From the NCBI RefSeq assembly GCF_900104525.1, contig NZ_LT629711.1, positions 2,976,001 to 3,040,000 on the forward strand: DNA of 64,000 nucleotides. The letters are read 5' to 3'. The position numbers were made by a program, and so were the translations under genes. Origin of the DNA: Pedococcus dokdonensis. Its GTDB lineage: Bacteria; Actinomycetota; Actinomycetes; Actinomycetales; Dermatophilaceae. Of the stretch, positions 9,547 through 18,545 are shown piece by piece (position 1 is the stretch's first letter; each line of letters opens with the position of its first letter). The notes under the pieces were generated by a model. The model was not told where the DNA came from, made no database searches, and saw only the letters and a list, made by a program, of their open reading frames with translations.

Positions 9547-10095
9547 ATGGGCACCCTCCCGCTGCAGGAGCAGGACGACCGCACGCTGCTGAGGGCGCAC
9601 GTCGAGGGCGACCCCGACGCGTTCGGTGAGCTGTTCCGCCGGCACCGGGACCGGATGTGGGCGGTGGCGCTGCGGACCACCCGCAACCGCGAGCTGGCCT
9701 CCGACTGCGTGCAGGACGCGTTCATCTCGGCGTTCCGCCGGGCCGGCTCCTACCGTGGCGACGCGGCGGTGACCACCTGGCTGCACCGGATCGTGGTCAA
9801 CGCCTGCCTCGACCGGCTGCGCCGCGACAAGCCGACCAGCGAGCTGCCCGAGCGCGAGCTGCCCGACCGGCACGACGCGCACTCGTCGGTGGAGACCCGG
9901 CTCGACGTGCGCGAGGCGCTCGACCGGCTCCCCGAGGGGCAGCGCCTGGCGCTGGTCCTGGTCGACATGCACGGCCTGTCGGTGGCCGAGGCGGCCGAGG
10001 TGCTCGAGGTCGCGGAGGGCACCGTGAAGTCGCGGTGCAGCCGGGGTCGGGAGGCGATGGCCGCATTGCTGCGGGAACCATCGGGGCAGCCATGA
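9547..10095 (+). CDS. sigM: ECF sigma factor (SigM-like)
   Basis: RNA polymerase sigma-70 of the extracytoplasmic-function type, 182 residues. Region 2 contains FGELFRRHRDRMW and DCVQDAFISAFRRA; region 4 contains the helix-turn-helix LSVAEAAEVLEVAEGTVKSR. It occupies the position of sigM in M. tuberculosis (after mviN, before its anti-sigma gene and trxB2). It lies 27 bp after the pseudokinase gene, so it is probably co-transcribed with it. The next gene encodes a likely membrane-bound anti-sigma factor. Confidence 0.88.
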   Translation: MGTLPLQEQDDRTLLRAHVEGDPDAFGELFRRHRDRMWAVALRTTRNRELASDCVQDAFISAFRRAGSYRGDAAVTTWLHRIVVNACLDRLRRDKPTSELPERELPDRHDAHSSVETRLDVREALDRLPEGQRLALVLVDMHGLSVAEAAEVLEVAEGTVKSRCSRGREAMAALLREPSGQP

Positions 10096-10207
10096 CGTCG
10101 TACACATGTCGCCGCCGCCGTGTCCGTCCCGGCCGCAGCGCCTGTCGACAGCACGCGACCCCACCGGTCGCGACCCCGCAACCTGACCCGATCGTCTGGA
10201 GGAAGTC

Positions 10208-11116
10208 GTGGTGAGCACGCCCCCAGTGCCTCCCGCAGACCACGGCGTCCCCTCGTCCGGGGACCAGCCCGGTGACCAGTCCCGCGACCAGTCCGGTGAC
10301 CAGCCGCGCGGGCTGACCGACCGCTCCCCCGACCTCGAGCCCGACCCCACCGGCATCCGCGCGCTGCTGTCCGCACTGCCCGACCCCGGCCCGATGCCCG
10401 ACGACCTCGTCGCCCGGATCACCGCCTCGATCGCGCACGAGCAGTCCGCTCGTGGGCAGGGCGAGGGCGCAGGCGGCACGGTGGTGCCGCTGCGACGGCG
10501 CTCCTGGGGCTGGCAGCACCTCGGCGCCGCGGCCGCCGCAGCGGTGGTGCTCGCCGTGGGCGTCCCGGCCCTGCTCACCGGCACCGGCCCCGGCGACGTG
10601 ATGGCGGCGCTCGGGGGCAGCTCGTCCAACGACAGTGCCAGCGGCGCGGCCGCCAGTCTCGAGTCGGCCGGTGACTCCGCGGGCGACTCCGCCGGCTCGG
10701 GTGCGCAACCCTCCCCGCCCACCGACGGCAACACCGTGGCCCCGCGGTCGCAACCGTCCAGCTCCGGCGACCTGCGGGTGCGTGGCGCGATCGGCAACGT
10801 CCGCCTGGCCGCCACCGGCACGGCATACACGAAGGCCGGCCTGGCCACCCAGGCCGCCGCCCTCGGCACCGCGGTCGACACCTCCTCGGCGGCCAAGGAC
10901 GGCACGGTCGACGGCGAGGCCGGGCTGCGCAGCTGCCTCACCGCGCTGGGGGTGCAGGACTGGTTGCCCGTGCAGGGTGACGTCGCGACCCTCGACGGGG
11001 CACCGGCGGTGATCGCGCTGGTCGACCGGGGCAGCACCCGCACCGTGTATGCCGTGGCACGCACCTGCGACGCGCAGCACCCCGAGCTGCTGGCCGGGCC
11101 GCTCAGCGTCCCCTGA
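10208..11116 (+). CDS. probable membrane anti-sigma factor
   Basis: A 302-residue protein encoded right after the ECF sigma gene. The cytoplasmic N-terminal part (about 100 residues) has a DQPGDQSRDQSGDQP repeat and a short helix region (DDLVARITASIAHE) that could bind sigma. One membrane segment follows (HLGAAAAAAVVLAVGVPALL), then a Ser/Gly/Ala-rich linker and an exported C-terminal domain with two cysteines (LRSCLTALG and VARTCDA). No HxxxCxxC zinc motif is visible. Function is inferred from context and topology, as for the Rv3912 gene. Start GTG at 10208 (another at 10211) follows GGAGGAAG. Confidence 0.65.
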   Translation: MVSTPPVPPADHGVPSSGDQPGDQSRDQSGDQPRGLTDRSPDLEPDPTGIRALLSALPDPGPMPDDLVARITASIAHEQSARGQGEGAGGTVVPLRRRSWGWQHLGAAAAAAVVLAVGVPALLTGTGPGDVMAALGGSSSNDSASGAAASLESAGDSAGDSAGSGAQPSPPTDGNTVAPRSQPSSSGDLRVRGAIGNVRLAATGTAYTKAGLATQAAALGTAVDTSSAAKDGTVDGEAGLRSCLTALGVQDWLPVQGDVATLDGAPAVIALVDRGSTRTVYAVARTCDAQHPELLAGPLSVP

Positions 11117-11229
11117 GCCCCTCCCGCCCCAGGCGACCCGGCCGTGGCCACCCGCCTTCCCCACCCCGGACCGCCGGGGGTGGCCGGGCCCGCTGTTTTG
11201 TCAGGCGAGGCGGGTGTCGCGGGGTCGAC

Positions 11230-11255
11230 GGAACATTCAGGCCCTACGATCGGTT
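11230..11255 (+). promoter_or_regulatory. SigR/SigH-type promoter for trxBA
   Basis: GGAAC at 11230-11234 is separated by exactly 18 nt from GTT at 11253-11255. This matches the GGAA(C/T)-N18-GTT thiol-stress consensus known for Streptomyces SigR and mycobacterial SigH, whose classic target is trxBA. The trxB start is 62 nt downstream of the GTT. No sigR/sigH gene is in the window. Confidence 0.65.
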
Positions 11256-11317
11256 GAAGAGACCGGCACCGTATGTTGCGGTGCACCGCCTTCTCGACCA
11301 CAAGGGGCTGTAACCGC

Positions 11318-12322
11318 GTGACCACCACCGCACCCGCCGACATCCGCAGTCTGATCATCATCGGCTCCGGCCCAGCGGGCTACACCGCAGCCGTCTACGC
11401 GGCCCGCGCCAACCTCCAGCCGCTGCTCTTCGAGGGCGCCGTCACCGCCGGTGGCGCCCTGATGAACACCACCGACGTGGAGAACTTCCCCGGCTTCCGC
11501 GACGGCATCATGGGCCCGGAGCTGATGGAGAACATGCGCGCGCAGGCCGAGCGGTTCGGCGCCGAGATCATCACCGACGACGTCGAGTCGGTCGACCTCG
11601 AGGGCGAGGTCAAGACCGTCGTCGACGCCGAGGGCAACACCTACCGCGCACACGCCGTGATCCTGGCCATGGGTTCGGCCTACCGCGAGCTCGGCCTGCC
11701 CGACGAGAAGCGGCTGAGCGGCCACGGTGTCTCGTGGTGTGCGACCTGTGACGGGTTCTTCTTCCGCGACCAGGACATCGCCGTCGTCGGCGGGGGCGAC
11801 TCGGCCGTCGAGGAGGCCACCTTCCTCACCAAGTTCGCCCGGTCGGTGACGATCGTGCACCGCCGCGACGAGCTGCGCGCGTCCAAGATCATGGCCGAGC
11901 GGGCCCTGTCCAACGACAAGATCAAGTTCGCCTGGAACTCCGCCGTCGAGGAGATCCACGGTGACGCCAAGCTCACCGGCATCACGCTGCGCGACACCGT
12001 CACCGGCGAGACCCGCGAGCTGCCCGTCACCGGGCTGTTCGTCGCGATCGGCCACGACCCGCGCAACGAGCTGGTCAAGGGCGTCGTCGACCTCGACGAC
12101 GAGGGCTACGTCCTCGTGCAGGGCCGCACCACGCTGACCAACCTGCCGGGCGTCTTCGCCTCCGGCGACCTCGTGGACCACACCTACCGGCAGGCGATCA
12201 CCGCAGCCGGGTCGGGCTGTGCCGCCGCCCTCGACGCCGAGCGCTTCCTCGCCGACCGCGAGCACGCCGGCGCGCCCGCCCCCGACGCCGCGCTCACCGA
12301 CGAGCCGGCGCTGACGCACTGA
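11318..12322 (+). CDS. trxB: thioredoxin-disulfide reductase
   Basis: FAD- and NADPH-dependent enzyme that reduces thioredoxin. The 334-residue protein has an N-terminal FAD dinucleotide-binding motif ([18 protein letters not shown]), the redox-active WCATCDG pair, an NADPH motif ([12 protein letters not shown]) and the C-terminal FAD motif [10 protein letters not shown]. The GTG at 11318 is preferred over an in-frame start at 11273 because AAGGGG lies about 10 nt upstream and the protein then begins just before the FAD fold. It is followed by trxA, and a disulfide-stress promoter precedes it. Confidence 0.95.
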   Translation: MTTTAPADIRSLIIIGSGPAGYTAAVYAARANLQPLLFEGAVTAGGALMNTTDVENFPGFRDGIMGPELMENMRAQAERFGAEIITDDVESVDLEGEVKTVVDAEGNTYRAHAVILAMGSAYRELGLPDEKRLSGHGVSWCATCDGFFFRDQDIAVVGGGDSAVEEATFLTKFARSVTIVHRRDELRASKIMAERALSNDKIKFAWNSAVEEIHGDAKLTGITLRDTVTGETRELPVTGLFVAIGHDPRNELVKGVVDLDDEGYVLVQGRTTLTNLPGVFASGDLVDHTYRQAITAAGSGCAAALDAERFLADREHAGAPAPDAALTDEPALTH

Positions 12323-12473
12323 CCTGCACCGCGCGCCGACACCCGTGTCGGACCCCGCTGGGATGCTTGGGCACCACCGCACCGGCCCCCGGCACCCGCT
12401 GAACCGCACCACCACCCCAACCCCAGCACCACCCCCCAACCCCAGCACCATCACGATCGAGAGGAGCCCCCGA

Positions 12474-12800
12474 GTGGGAGCCATCAAGGACACCACGGAC
12501 GCCACCTTCGAGGCCGACGTCCTCCAGAAAGACAAGCCCGTCCTGGTGGACTTCTGGGCACCCTGGTGCGGCCCGTGCCGCGCCGTCGCCCCGATCCTCG
12601 AGGAGCTGGCCGTCGCCCACGCCGACAAGATCGAGGTCGTCAAGCTCAACACCGACGAGAACCTCGCGGTCAGCAGCCGCTACGGCATCACCGGCATCCC
12701 GACGCTCAACGTCTACGTCGGTGGTGAGGTCGTGAAGACCCTCGTGGGCGCGATGCCCAAGCCGAAGCTGGTGCGCGAGCTCGCCGACTACCTCAACTGA
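12474..12800 (+). CDS. trxA: thioredoxin
   Basis: Cytoplasmic disulfide reductant of 108 residues with the canonical WCGPC active site in DFWAPWCGPC, the cis-proline loop GIPTLNVY and standard family length. The GTG at 12474 follows GAGGAG. The 151-bp gap after trxB holds a C/A-rich low-complexity stretch (about 12410-12450) with no recognisable signal. The pair forms the NADPH-thioredoxin system; a perfect hairpin terminator follows. Confidence 0.95.
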   Translation: MGAIKDTTDATFEADVLQKDKPVLVDFWAPWCGPCRAVAPILEELAVAHADKIEVVKLNTDENLAVSSRYGITGIPTLNVYVGGEVVKTLVGAMPKPKLVRELADYLN

Positions 12801-12830
12801 GCCGTCGGTCGGCTCGACCGACCTGACCGT

Positions 12831-12866
12831 ATGCCGGTCGCGCCCGACCACGGGCGCGACCGGCAT
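12831..12866 (+). terminator. trxA hairpin terminator
   Basis: A perfect 16-bp inverted repeat with a 4-nt loop (ACCA, 12847-12850), 31 nt after the trxA stop. There is no T-tract, as is usual in actinobacteria. Confidence 0.7.
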
Positions 12867-13030
12867 CGTCGTCGGGTGGTCCACGACGCCGATCTGACTT
12901 AGGCTCGGGCGTCGGCCACGCTGTCGTGCCGATGCACCCGAACGTGGGTGCGCACCACCCCTGACCTGCACAGACATCCCATCGCGAGGCCCACCGACCA
13001 GCGTCTCGCCCCACCCCTCGAGGAGGCCGC

Positions 13031-14236
13031 GTGTCCGACAGCAAGTACGGCCTGCTCGGCCTCGGCAGCCACGGGCCGGAGGTCGCGGACGTCCGCGCCC
13101 GGCTCGCCGCACTGCCCCCCGACCAGCTCCCCGACCGACCCGACCTGCTCGGTGGTCCCGCTGCCGACGACGCGGCCGGTGCAGGGCCCGACCCCGCGGT
13201 CTTCGACGAGACCCTGGAGCGGGCCGTCCGGGCCTTCCAGCAGCACAAGGGGCTGATCGTCGACGGTGTCGTCGGCGTGGAGACCTTCACCGCGATCGAC
13301 GGAGCCCGCTGGGCCCTGGGCGATCGGATCCTGCTGCACACCCCGGGCCACCTGCAGCGTGGCGAGGACGTCGTGACGCTCCAGGAGCGGCTCAACACGC
13401 TGGGCTTTGCCGCCGGCCGTGTCGACGGCCGGTTCGGCCCGCTGACCGAGCAGGCCGTGCGCAGCTTCCAGCGCGCCTACGGGCTGTCCGGCGACGGCTC
13501 GGTGGGTCCAGACACCCTGCGCGCCTTCGACGACCTGCGCCGCTCGGTGTCCGGCGGCTCCGCCAACACACTGCGTGAGCGCGAGCAGGTGCGCCGCTCC
13601 GGTCACAGCCTGTCCGGCCGTACCGTCGTGCTCGACCCGGGCCACGGCGGCTCGAACACCGGCGCGGTCGCGCACGGGTTGGTCGAGTCCGAGGTCGTGA
13701 TGGACATCGCGCGGCGGATCGAGGGCCGGCTCACCGCCATCGGCGTCGCGGTCGTCTACACCCGCACCGAGCACACCAACCCCACCGAGGAGGAGCGCGC
13801 CGCGCTGGCCAACGACGCCGGCGCCGACCTCGTGCTGTCGCTGCACTGCGACTCCCACGGGGCGTCCGAGGCCGGCGGGGTGGCCACCTTCTTCTTCGGG
13901 CGCGACCGCAAGACCTCTTGGTCTGCGGTCGGCGAGCACCTGGCCGACCTCGTGCTGCGCGAGGTGGTGGCCCGCACGGGCCTGGAGAACTGCCGCTCGC
14001 ACGGCCGCTCCTGGGCTCTGCTCCAGCAGACCCGCATGCCGGCCGTCCGCATCGAGGCCGGCTACCTGTCCCACGCGGGGGACGCCGCCCGGCTCGCTGA
14101 CCCGGTGTTCCGCGACACCCTGGCCGAGGCCGTCCTGGTCAGCCTGCAGCGGCTCTACCTGGGCGACGACGACACCGCCACCACCGGGGTGCTGCGGCTC
14201 GGCGACCTGCGCGCCTACCTCGCTTCCCACCGCTGA
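13031..14236 (+). CDS. cwlM: N-acetylmuramoyl-L-alanine amidase, CwlM-like
   Basis: The 401-residue protein has two peptidoglycan-binding repeats (around residues 5-95 and 110-170; VRAFQQHKGLIVDGVVG and VRSFQRAYGLSGDGSVG) and a C-terminal Amidase_3 domain. Zinc ligands appear in LDPGHGG, in VESEVVMD and in LSLHCDSH, and the catalytic-type glutamate in RIEAGYLSH, so the site looks intact. No signal peptide is present. In mycobacteria CwlM is a cytoplasmic PknB substrate that controls MurA and binds FhaA, and the gene sits here too. Whether this copy cuts wall or regulates cannot be told. GTG start at 13031 follows GAGGAGG. Confidence 0.85.
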   Translation: MSDSKYGLLGLGSHGPEVADVRARLAALPPDQLPDRPDLLGGPAADDAAGAGPDPAVFDETLERAVRAFQQHKGLIVDGVVGVETFTAIDGARWALGDRILLHTPGHLQRGEDVVTLQERLNTLGFAAGRVDGRFGPLTEQAVRSFQRAYGLSGDGSVGPDTLRAFDDLRRSVSGGSANTLREREQVRRSGHSLSGRTVVLDPGHGGSNTGAVAHGLVESEVVMDIARRIEGRLTAIGVAVVYTRTEHTNPTEEERAALANDAGADLVLSLHCDSHGASEAGGVATFFFGRDRKTSWSAVGEHLADLVLREVVARTGLENCRSHGRSWALLQQTRMPAVRIEAGYLSHAGDAARLADPVFRDTLAEAVLVSLQRLYLGDDDTATTGVLRLGDLRAYLASHR

Positions 14237-14285
14237 CGATCGCGAACCCGCTACTCCCGCAACGCTTTCCGAGTCAGATGGCTGG

Positions 14286-15392
14286 TCAGGCGCTGCGGTC
14301 GACGCCGAGCAGGTCGACGATCCGGTTGAGGTCCTCCACGGAGGCGAACTCGACGGTGAGCTTGCCCTTGCGCTGACCCAGCGCGATGTTGACCCGGGTG
14401 TCGAACCGGTCGGACAGCCGAGCAGCCAGGTCGTCGAGCTGGGGGTGCCGTGACCCGGCGCGCGGACGACGCGGCTTGGCCACCTCGTCCGGCCCGCCGA
14501 CCGCGACGAGCTCCTCGACGTTGCGCACGCTGAGCCCCTCGGCGACGATCCGCTGGGCGACCCGCTCCATCGCCGCGCCGTCGGGCAGTCCCAGCAGCGC
14601 ACGAGCGTGGCCGGCGGAGAGCACCCCGGCGGCGACCCGTCGGGCGACCAGCGGGGGCAGCTTGAGCAGACGCAGCGTGTTGGAGATCTGCGGCCGCGAC
14701 CGGCCGATCCGCCCAGCCAGCTCGTCGTGCGTGCAGCCGAAGTCCTCGAGCAGCTGCTGGTAGGCCGCAGCCTCCTCCAGCGCGTTCAGCTGGCTGCGGT
14801 GCAGGTTCTCCAGGAGGGCGTCGCGCAGCAGGTCGTCGTCGTCGGTCTCCTTGACGATGGCCGGCACGGTGGCCTTGCCGGCCTCCTGGGAGGCCCGCCA
14901 CCGGCGCTCACCCATGATCAGCTCGTACCGCACTCCCTCGGGTGCGTTGGCCAGGTCGTCAGGCCCCTGACCTGCAGGAATGGGGCGGATGACGATGGGC
15001 TGCAGCACCCCGATCTCGCGGATCGAGTGCACCAGCTCGGCCATGTCGTCCTCGTCGAAGACCGCCCGTGGCTGACGCGGGTTGGGGCGGATCTGCCCGA
15101 CCGGGATCTCGCCGTAGGACGCCCCGGGCACCGGGGCCAGCCCGGGACCCTGCGCGGCCGGCGCCTCGGCAGTGCTGCTGCCGTCGGCACGGGTCTGGTC
15201 GCCACCCGCGGGACGGTCGGTCGCGTCATCCGCTCCAGCACCGCCCGCCGAGTCGGGCTCCCCCGAAGCAGTGTCGACTCCGGTGCGGGAGTCGGGGAAG
15301 AACACGTCCACCGGACGACCGTTCGGGGACGTCGGGGCGTTGGGGATGAGGGCTCCCAGGCCCCGGCCGAGGGCGCGTCGCTTCTCGCTCAT
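14286..15392 (-). CDS. parB: chromosome-partitioning protein ParB
   Basis: CTP-dependent DNA clamp that loads on parS and spreads to organise the origin. The 368-residue protein starts [18 protein letters not shown], typical for actinobacteria; the GRGLGALI element is the ParA-contact peptide. It has the ParB N-terminal fold ([24 protein letters not shown] nucleotide motif), a helix-turn-helix centre ([20 protein letters not shown]) and a C-terminal dimer domain. The ATG at 15392 has AGAAGAG upstream; a GTG at 15407 overlaps the parA stop (GTGA) and is an alternative. Five parS-like sites lie in this window. Confidence 0.94.
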   Translation of the reverse strand: MSEKRRALGRGLGALIPNAPTSPNGRPVDVFFPDSRTGVDTASGEPDSAGGAGADDATDRPAGGDQTRADGSSTAEAPAAQGPGLAPVPGASYGEIPVGQIRPNPRQPRAVFDEDDMAELVHSIREIGVLQPIVIRPIPAGQGPDDLANAPEGVRYELIMGERRWRASQEAGKATVPAIVKETDDDDLLRDALLENLHRSQLNALEEAAAYQQLLEDFGCTHDELAGRIGRSRPQISNTLRLLKLPPLVARRVAAGVLSAGHARALLGLPDGAAMERVAQRIVAEGLSVRNVEELVAVGGPDEVAKPRRPRAGSRHPQLDDLAARLSDRFDTRVNIALGQRKGKLTVEFASVEDLNRIVDLLGVDRSA

Positions 15393-15403
15393 GGTCTCTT
15401 CTC

Positions 15404-16783
15404 TCACTGCTGGGCGGATGATGGCTGCGTGGAGGCGGGCCTGGGTGTCGTGCTGGCGGCGCCGCGGTCGGCGAGCTCGGCGGCGGCGCCGAGGTAGGAC
15501 AGGGCCCCGCTGGAGTTCGGGTCGTAGGTCATCACAGTCTGGCCGTGGCTGGGCGCCTCGGAGATCCGCACCGAGCGCGGCACCGTGTTCTGGAGCACCT
15601 GCTCGGGGAAGTGGGTGCGCACCTCCTCGGCGACCTGGGCCGACAGCCGGGTCCGGCCGTCATACATCGTCAGGAGGATGGTCGACACGTGCAGGGTCGG
15701 GTTCAGATGGTTGCGGATCAGCTCGATGTTCTTGAGCAGCTGCGAGAGGCCTTCCAGCGCGTAGTACTCGCACTGGATCGGGATGAAGACCTCCTGGGCT
15801 GCCACGAACGCGTTGACGGTGAGCAGCCCCAGGCTGGGCGGGCAGTCGATCAGCACGTAGTCAGGAGCGGGGCGACCATCCGCGCCCGCCTTCTCGAGGT
15901 AAGCGGCGATCGCCTTCTGGAGACGGGTCTCACGAGCCACCAGGGAGACCAGCTCGATCTCCGCACCGGCGAGGTCGATGGTGGCCGGCGCACACCACAG
16001 CCCGGCGATGTCGGGGCACTCCTGCACCACGTCGGCCAGCGGGGTGCCCTCGACGAGCACGTCGTAGATGCTGGGCACCTCGGCGTGATGGTCGATCCCC
16101 AGGGCAGTGCTGGCGTTGCCCTGCGGATCGATGTCGATGACCAGGACGGTGAGCCCCGCCTGGGCCAGACCGGCGGCCACGTTGACCGTGGTGGTGGTCT
16201 TGCCGACGCCGCCCTTCTGGTTCGCCACGGTGAGGACCCGGGTCGCCGCGGGCTTGGGGAAGACCCGGCCGGTCAGCGCGATCCGCTTGCGGGCGTCTTC
16301 GGCCACGGCGCGGGCCAGCGGGGTGTCGTGGTCTCCGCGTGGAAGGACTGCGGCGACCTCGGCCCGGTCGTCAGTTTCACGTGAAACGGCCGTCGCCACC
16401 GCCTCCAGGGCCTCGGCAGCTGCTACCGCATCGCCCCGGTGAAGAGCGTCCGGAAGGCCATTCGCGACCTGGTCGGATGGGTCGGTCGTGCCCTCGTCAA
16501 ACGGGTCCTGCTTGCCCTGGTCGGACGAGTTGGTCGTGCCCTCGTCGGAGGGTGCCTGACTCATCACGGTGGCGTCTCCCTGGGTGGTTCCACGTGAAAC
16601 ATCGGCGGTCTCGGGTCGTGGCGACAGTGTCGGTGCGGTGTCCGTCAGCGTCTCGGTTTCACGTGAAACACCAGCGTCGGGACCGGCCGTGTCGGCTACC
16701 GGCCAACCCAAGGGGGTGCTGGCGCCACCGAGCCGCTGCGGCCACCCGAGTCCTCGGGTCAGATGCAGGGTTGCAGCAGTCAC
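15404..16783 (-). CDS. parA: chromosome-partitioning ATPase ParA
   Basis: Deviant Walker ATPase that binds nucleoid DNA and moves ParB-parS complexes. Walker A is [13 protein letters not shown], followed by [15 protein letters not shown] and the [15 protein letters not shown]alker B region. The chosen GTG (16783) has a good AGGTGA site 7 nt upstream and gives 459 residues with a roughly 190-residue disordered N-terminal extension. A shorter start (ATG at 16564) also has an upstream AGGGAG site and cannot be excluded; a TTG at 16816 is unlikely. Three parS sites fall inside this frame and are each read as VSRET or VSRGT. Confidence 0.9.
   Translation of the reverse strand: MTAATLHLTRGLGWPQRLGGASTPLGWPVADTAGPDAGVSRETETLTDTAPTLSPRPETADVSRGTTQGDATVMSQAPSDEGTTNSSDQGKQDPFDEGTTDPSDQVANGLPDALHRGDAVAAAEALEAVATAVSRETDDRAEVAAVLPRGDHDTPLARAVAEDARKRIALTGRVFPKPAATRVLTVANQKGGVGKTTTTVNVAAGLAQAGLTVLVIDIDPQGNASTALGIDHHAEVPSIYDVLVEGTPLADVVQECPDIAGLWCAPATIDLAGAEIELVSLVARETRLQKAIAAYLEKAGADGRPAPDYVLIDCPPSLGLLTVNAFVAAQEVFIPIQCEYYALEGLSQLLKNIELIRNHLNPTLHVSTILLTMYDGRTRLSAQVAEEVRTHFPEQVLQNTVPRSVRISEAPSHGQTVMTYDPNSSGALSYLGAAAELADRGAASTTPRPASTQPSSAQQ
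16374..16387. other. parS site inside parA
   Basis: GTTTCACGTGAAAC, the perfect palindromic core of the bacterial parS consensus to which ParB binds. On the minus strand it is read in the parA frame as VSRET. Confidence 0.9.
16587..16600. other. parS site (one mismatch)
   Basis: GTTCCACGTGAAAC differs from the parS core at one base. It lies 56 bp from a perfect site and is read as VSRGT in the extended parA frame. Confidence 0.75.
16656..16669. other. parS site in parA 5' region
   Basis: GTTTCACGTGAAAC, a perfect parS core, read as VSRET in the extended parA frame. With the sites at 16374, 16587 and 17755 it forms the ParB-loading cluster about 5-6.5 kb from oriC. Confidence 0.9.
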
Positions 16784-16919
16784 GCAGTCACCTCGTTGGC
16801 CATGGGCATCATCCAACCCTACGTCGTCGGCGTGTCACAACGCGGGAGGCCAGACCCGAGCAAAGCCGCTCGATCAACGTCTGATGCCGGGTGACAGCAG
16901 GCCCGGCGAGAGCGCTGCG

Positions 16920-17747
16920 TCAGCGGGGGTGGTGCTTCCCGCCACGCTGGGGGTCTGTGGCCGAGCCCCGGTCCGGGCGCCGCTCCGAACGTCGTTCCGT
17001 TCGCCGCTTGGCCGCAGCACGCGGGGCCGGGCGGGTGCCGATCGTGAGCTGCAGGGTGGTCGTCGGCACGGGCAGCACGTCCGCGCCATAGACCTCGATC
17101 CGTGCGGCGGTCATGCCGAGCTTGCGCAACGCCTTCTCCTCGGCCTCGAGCTCAGCCGCGGCGGAGTCGCCCTTCAGGGCGACGAGCGTCCCGCCGTCCC
17201 GGAGGAGGGGGAAGGTCCAGCGGGCCAGCTTGTCGATCCGCGCGACCGCCCTGGCCGTGGCGAAGGGGGCCGACAACGAGCCGTGGAACTCCTCGGCCCG
17301 ACCGCGGTGCACCGTGCAGTTGCCGAGCTCCAGCTCCTCGATCGTGGCCGACAGCCAGTTGGTGCGGCGCAGCATCGGCTCGACCAGGTGCAGGTGCAGG
17401 TCGGGGCGCGCGATCGCGAGGGCCAGACCGGGCAGGCCAGCGCCCGAACCGACGTCGACGACGGCGGCGCCGGAGGGGAAGGCCGGCTGCACGACCGCGC
17501 AGTTCAGCAGGTGTCGCTCCCAGAGGATCGGCACCTCGCGGGGTCCGATCAACCCGTGCGAGACGCCGGTGTCGGCCAGGATCCGGGCGAAGTGTTCGGC
17601 CACCGGGCGGCGGGTCCCGAAGACGGCGTCCGCCGTGGGGGGTGCCCCTGGTGCCGACTCAGGCCCGGCCGTGGGGGACGACGCGACGGGCGCGGTCCCG
17701 GTGTCCCCGGTCCCGCGCCCGTCGTCGCTGGCTTCGCGCGATGTCAT
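16920..17747 (-). CDS. rsmG: 16S rRNA (guanine-527-N7)-methyltransferase RsmG
   Basis: SAM-dependent methyltransferase (GidB) acting on the 530 loop of 16S rRNA; loss gives low-level streptomycin resistance in other bacteria. The 275-residue protein has the family motif ILWERHLLNC, the SAM-binding VDVGSGAGLPGLALAIARP and the later GGTLVALKG strand. Relative to family length it has an extra N-terminal disordered segment (about 40 residues) and a basic Arg-rich C-terminal tail (AAKRRTERRSERRP). It lies between jag and parA as in most actinobacteria. Confidence 0.93.
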   Translation of the reverse strand: MTSREASDDGRGTGDTGTAPVASSPTAGPESAPGAPPTADAVFGTRRPVAEHFARILADTGVSHGLIGPREVPILWERHLLNCAVVQPAFPSGAAVVDVGSGAGLPGLALAIARPDLHLHLVEPMLRRTNWLSATIEELELGNCTVHRGRAEEFHGSLSAPFATARAVARIDKLARWTFPLLRDGGTLVALKGDSAAAELEAEEKALRKLGMTAARIEVYGADVLPVPTTTLQLTIGTRPAPRAAAKRRTERRSERRPDRGSATDPQRGGKHHPR

Positions 17748-17754
17748 GCGTGCT

Positions 17755-17768
17755 GTTTCACGTGAAAC
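17755..17768. other. parS site between jag and rsmG
   Basis: GTTTCACGTGAAAC, a perfect parS core, in the 40-bp gap between the jag stop and the rsmG start. Its position could let ParB spreading influence rsmG expression, but that is speculation. Confidence 0.9.
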
Positions 17769-17787
17769 ACGTCGTGGTCGGCGCCGG

Positions 17788-18534
17788 TCAGGCCGGCAGG
17801 ATGACGACGTAGCGCTTGGGCTCGACGCCGTCGGACTCGGAGGACAGGCCGGCTGCGAGGACCTCGTCGTGCACGACCTTGCGCTCGAAGGCGGTCATCG
17901 GGTCGAGCGCGGCCTTCTCGCCGGACGCCTTGACCTGCTCGATCGCGGTGTGCGCGAGCTCGACCAGGCTCGACCGGCGCTCGGCGCGGTGGCCGGCCAC
18001 GTCGAGCATCAGCCGACTGCGCTCACCGGTCGCTGACTGCACGGCGAGTCGCGTCAGTTCCTGCAGCGCCTCGAGCACCTTGCCGTCCTGGCCGACCAGC
18101 CGACGCGGGACCCGGCCCTCGTCGGAGTCGACGATCGAGACCGCCGCCCGGTCACCGTCGACGTCGACGTCGATGTCTCCATCGAGGTCGGCGATGTCGA
18201 GCAGGGTCTCGAGGAAGTCGGCCGCCACCTCACCCTCGCGCTCGAGGTCGGCCACCTTGGCCGGACGGCGGCGCCCCGGCGCCGCGCCGGTCTCGCCGCT
18301 CTCGCCGCTCTCGCCGTCCCCACCGGGCGCACCCGGCTGGTCGTCCGCGTCGCCTTGGTCCGCGTCGCCTTCGTCCGCACCGACGGGGGACTTGGCGCCT
18401 GCGGGCTCGGTGGTGGTGGGCTCGGTGGCGACGTCAGCAGGAGCCGCAGCCGCCTGCCCGCCGGCGGCCTCGGTGGTCTCCTCCACGGCAGCGGTCTCGG
18501 TGTCGGCCACGACGGTGTCGTTGTGCTCGGTCAT
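17788..18534 (-). CDS. jag: Jag/KhpB-type RNA-binding protein (KH-R3H)
   Basis: RNA-binding partner encoded next to yidC. Of 248 residues, the first 95 or so are acidic and disordered; then come a KH-like fold (residues about 105-175, VADFLETLLDIADLDGD ... RRLVGQDGKVLEALQ) and an R3H domain (MTAFERKVVHDEVLA with the R-x3-H pair). The KH GxxG-type loop is GQDG. It ends VEPKRYVVILPA, typical for the family. The ATG at 18534 is 11 bp after the yidC stop, so the two are in one transcript. Confidence 0.9.
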   Translation of the reverse strand: MTEHNDTVVADTETAAVEETTEAAGGQAAAAPADVATEPTTTEPAGAKSPVGADEGDADQGDADDQPGAPGGDGESGESGETGAAPGRRRPAKVADLEREGEVAADFLETLLDIADLDGDIDVDVDGDRAAVSIVDSDEGRVPRRLVGQDGKVLEALQELTRLAVQSATGERSRLMLDVAGHRAERRSSLVELAHTAIEQVKASGEKAALDPMTAFERKVVHDEVLAAGLSSESDGVEPKRYVVILPA

Positions 18535-18545
18535 GGTGTTCGCTC

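Noticed and set aside
5524..11361. Very long open frames on the minus strand across the DUF6049-murJ-sigM region
   Set aside because: They are antisense shadows caused by high third-position G+C; their translations are Arg/Gly/Pro-rich with no family motifs, while the plus strand has clear conserved genes.
12400..12460. C/A-rich stretch before trxA as a riboswitch or small RNA
   Set aside because: Low-complexity with no complementary segments; no structure could be drawn.
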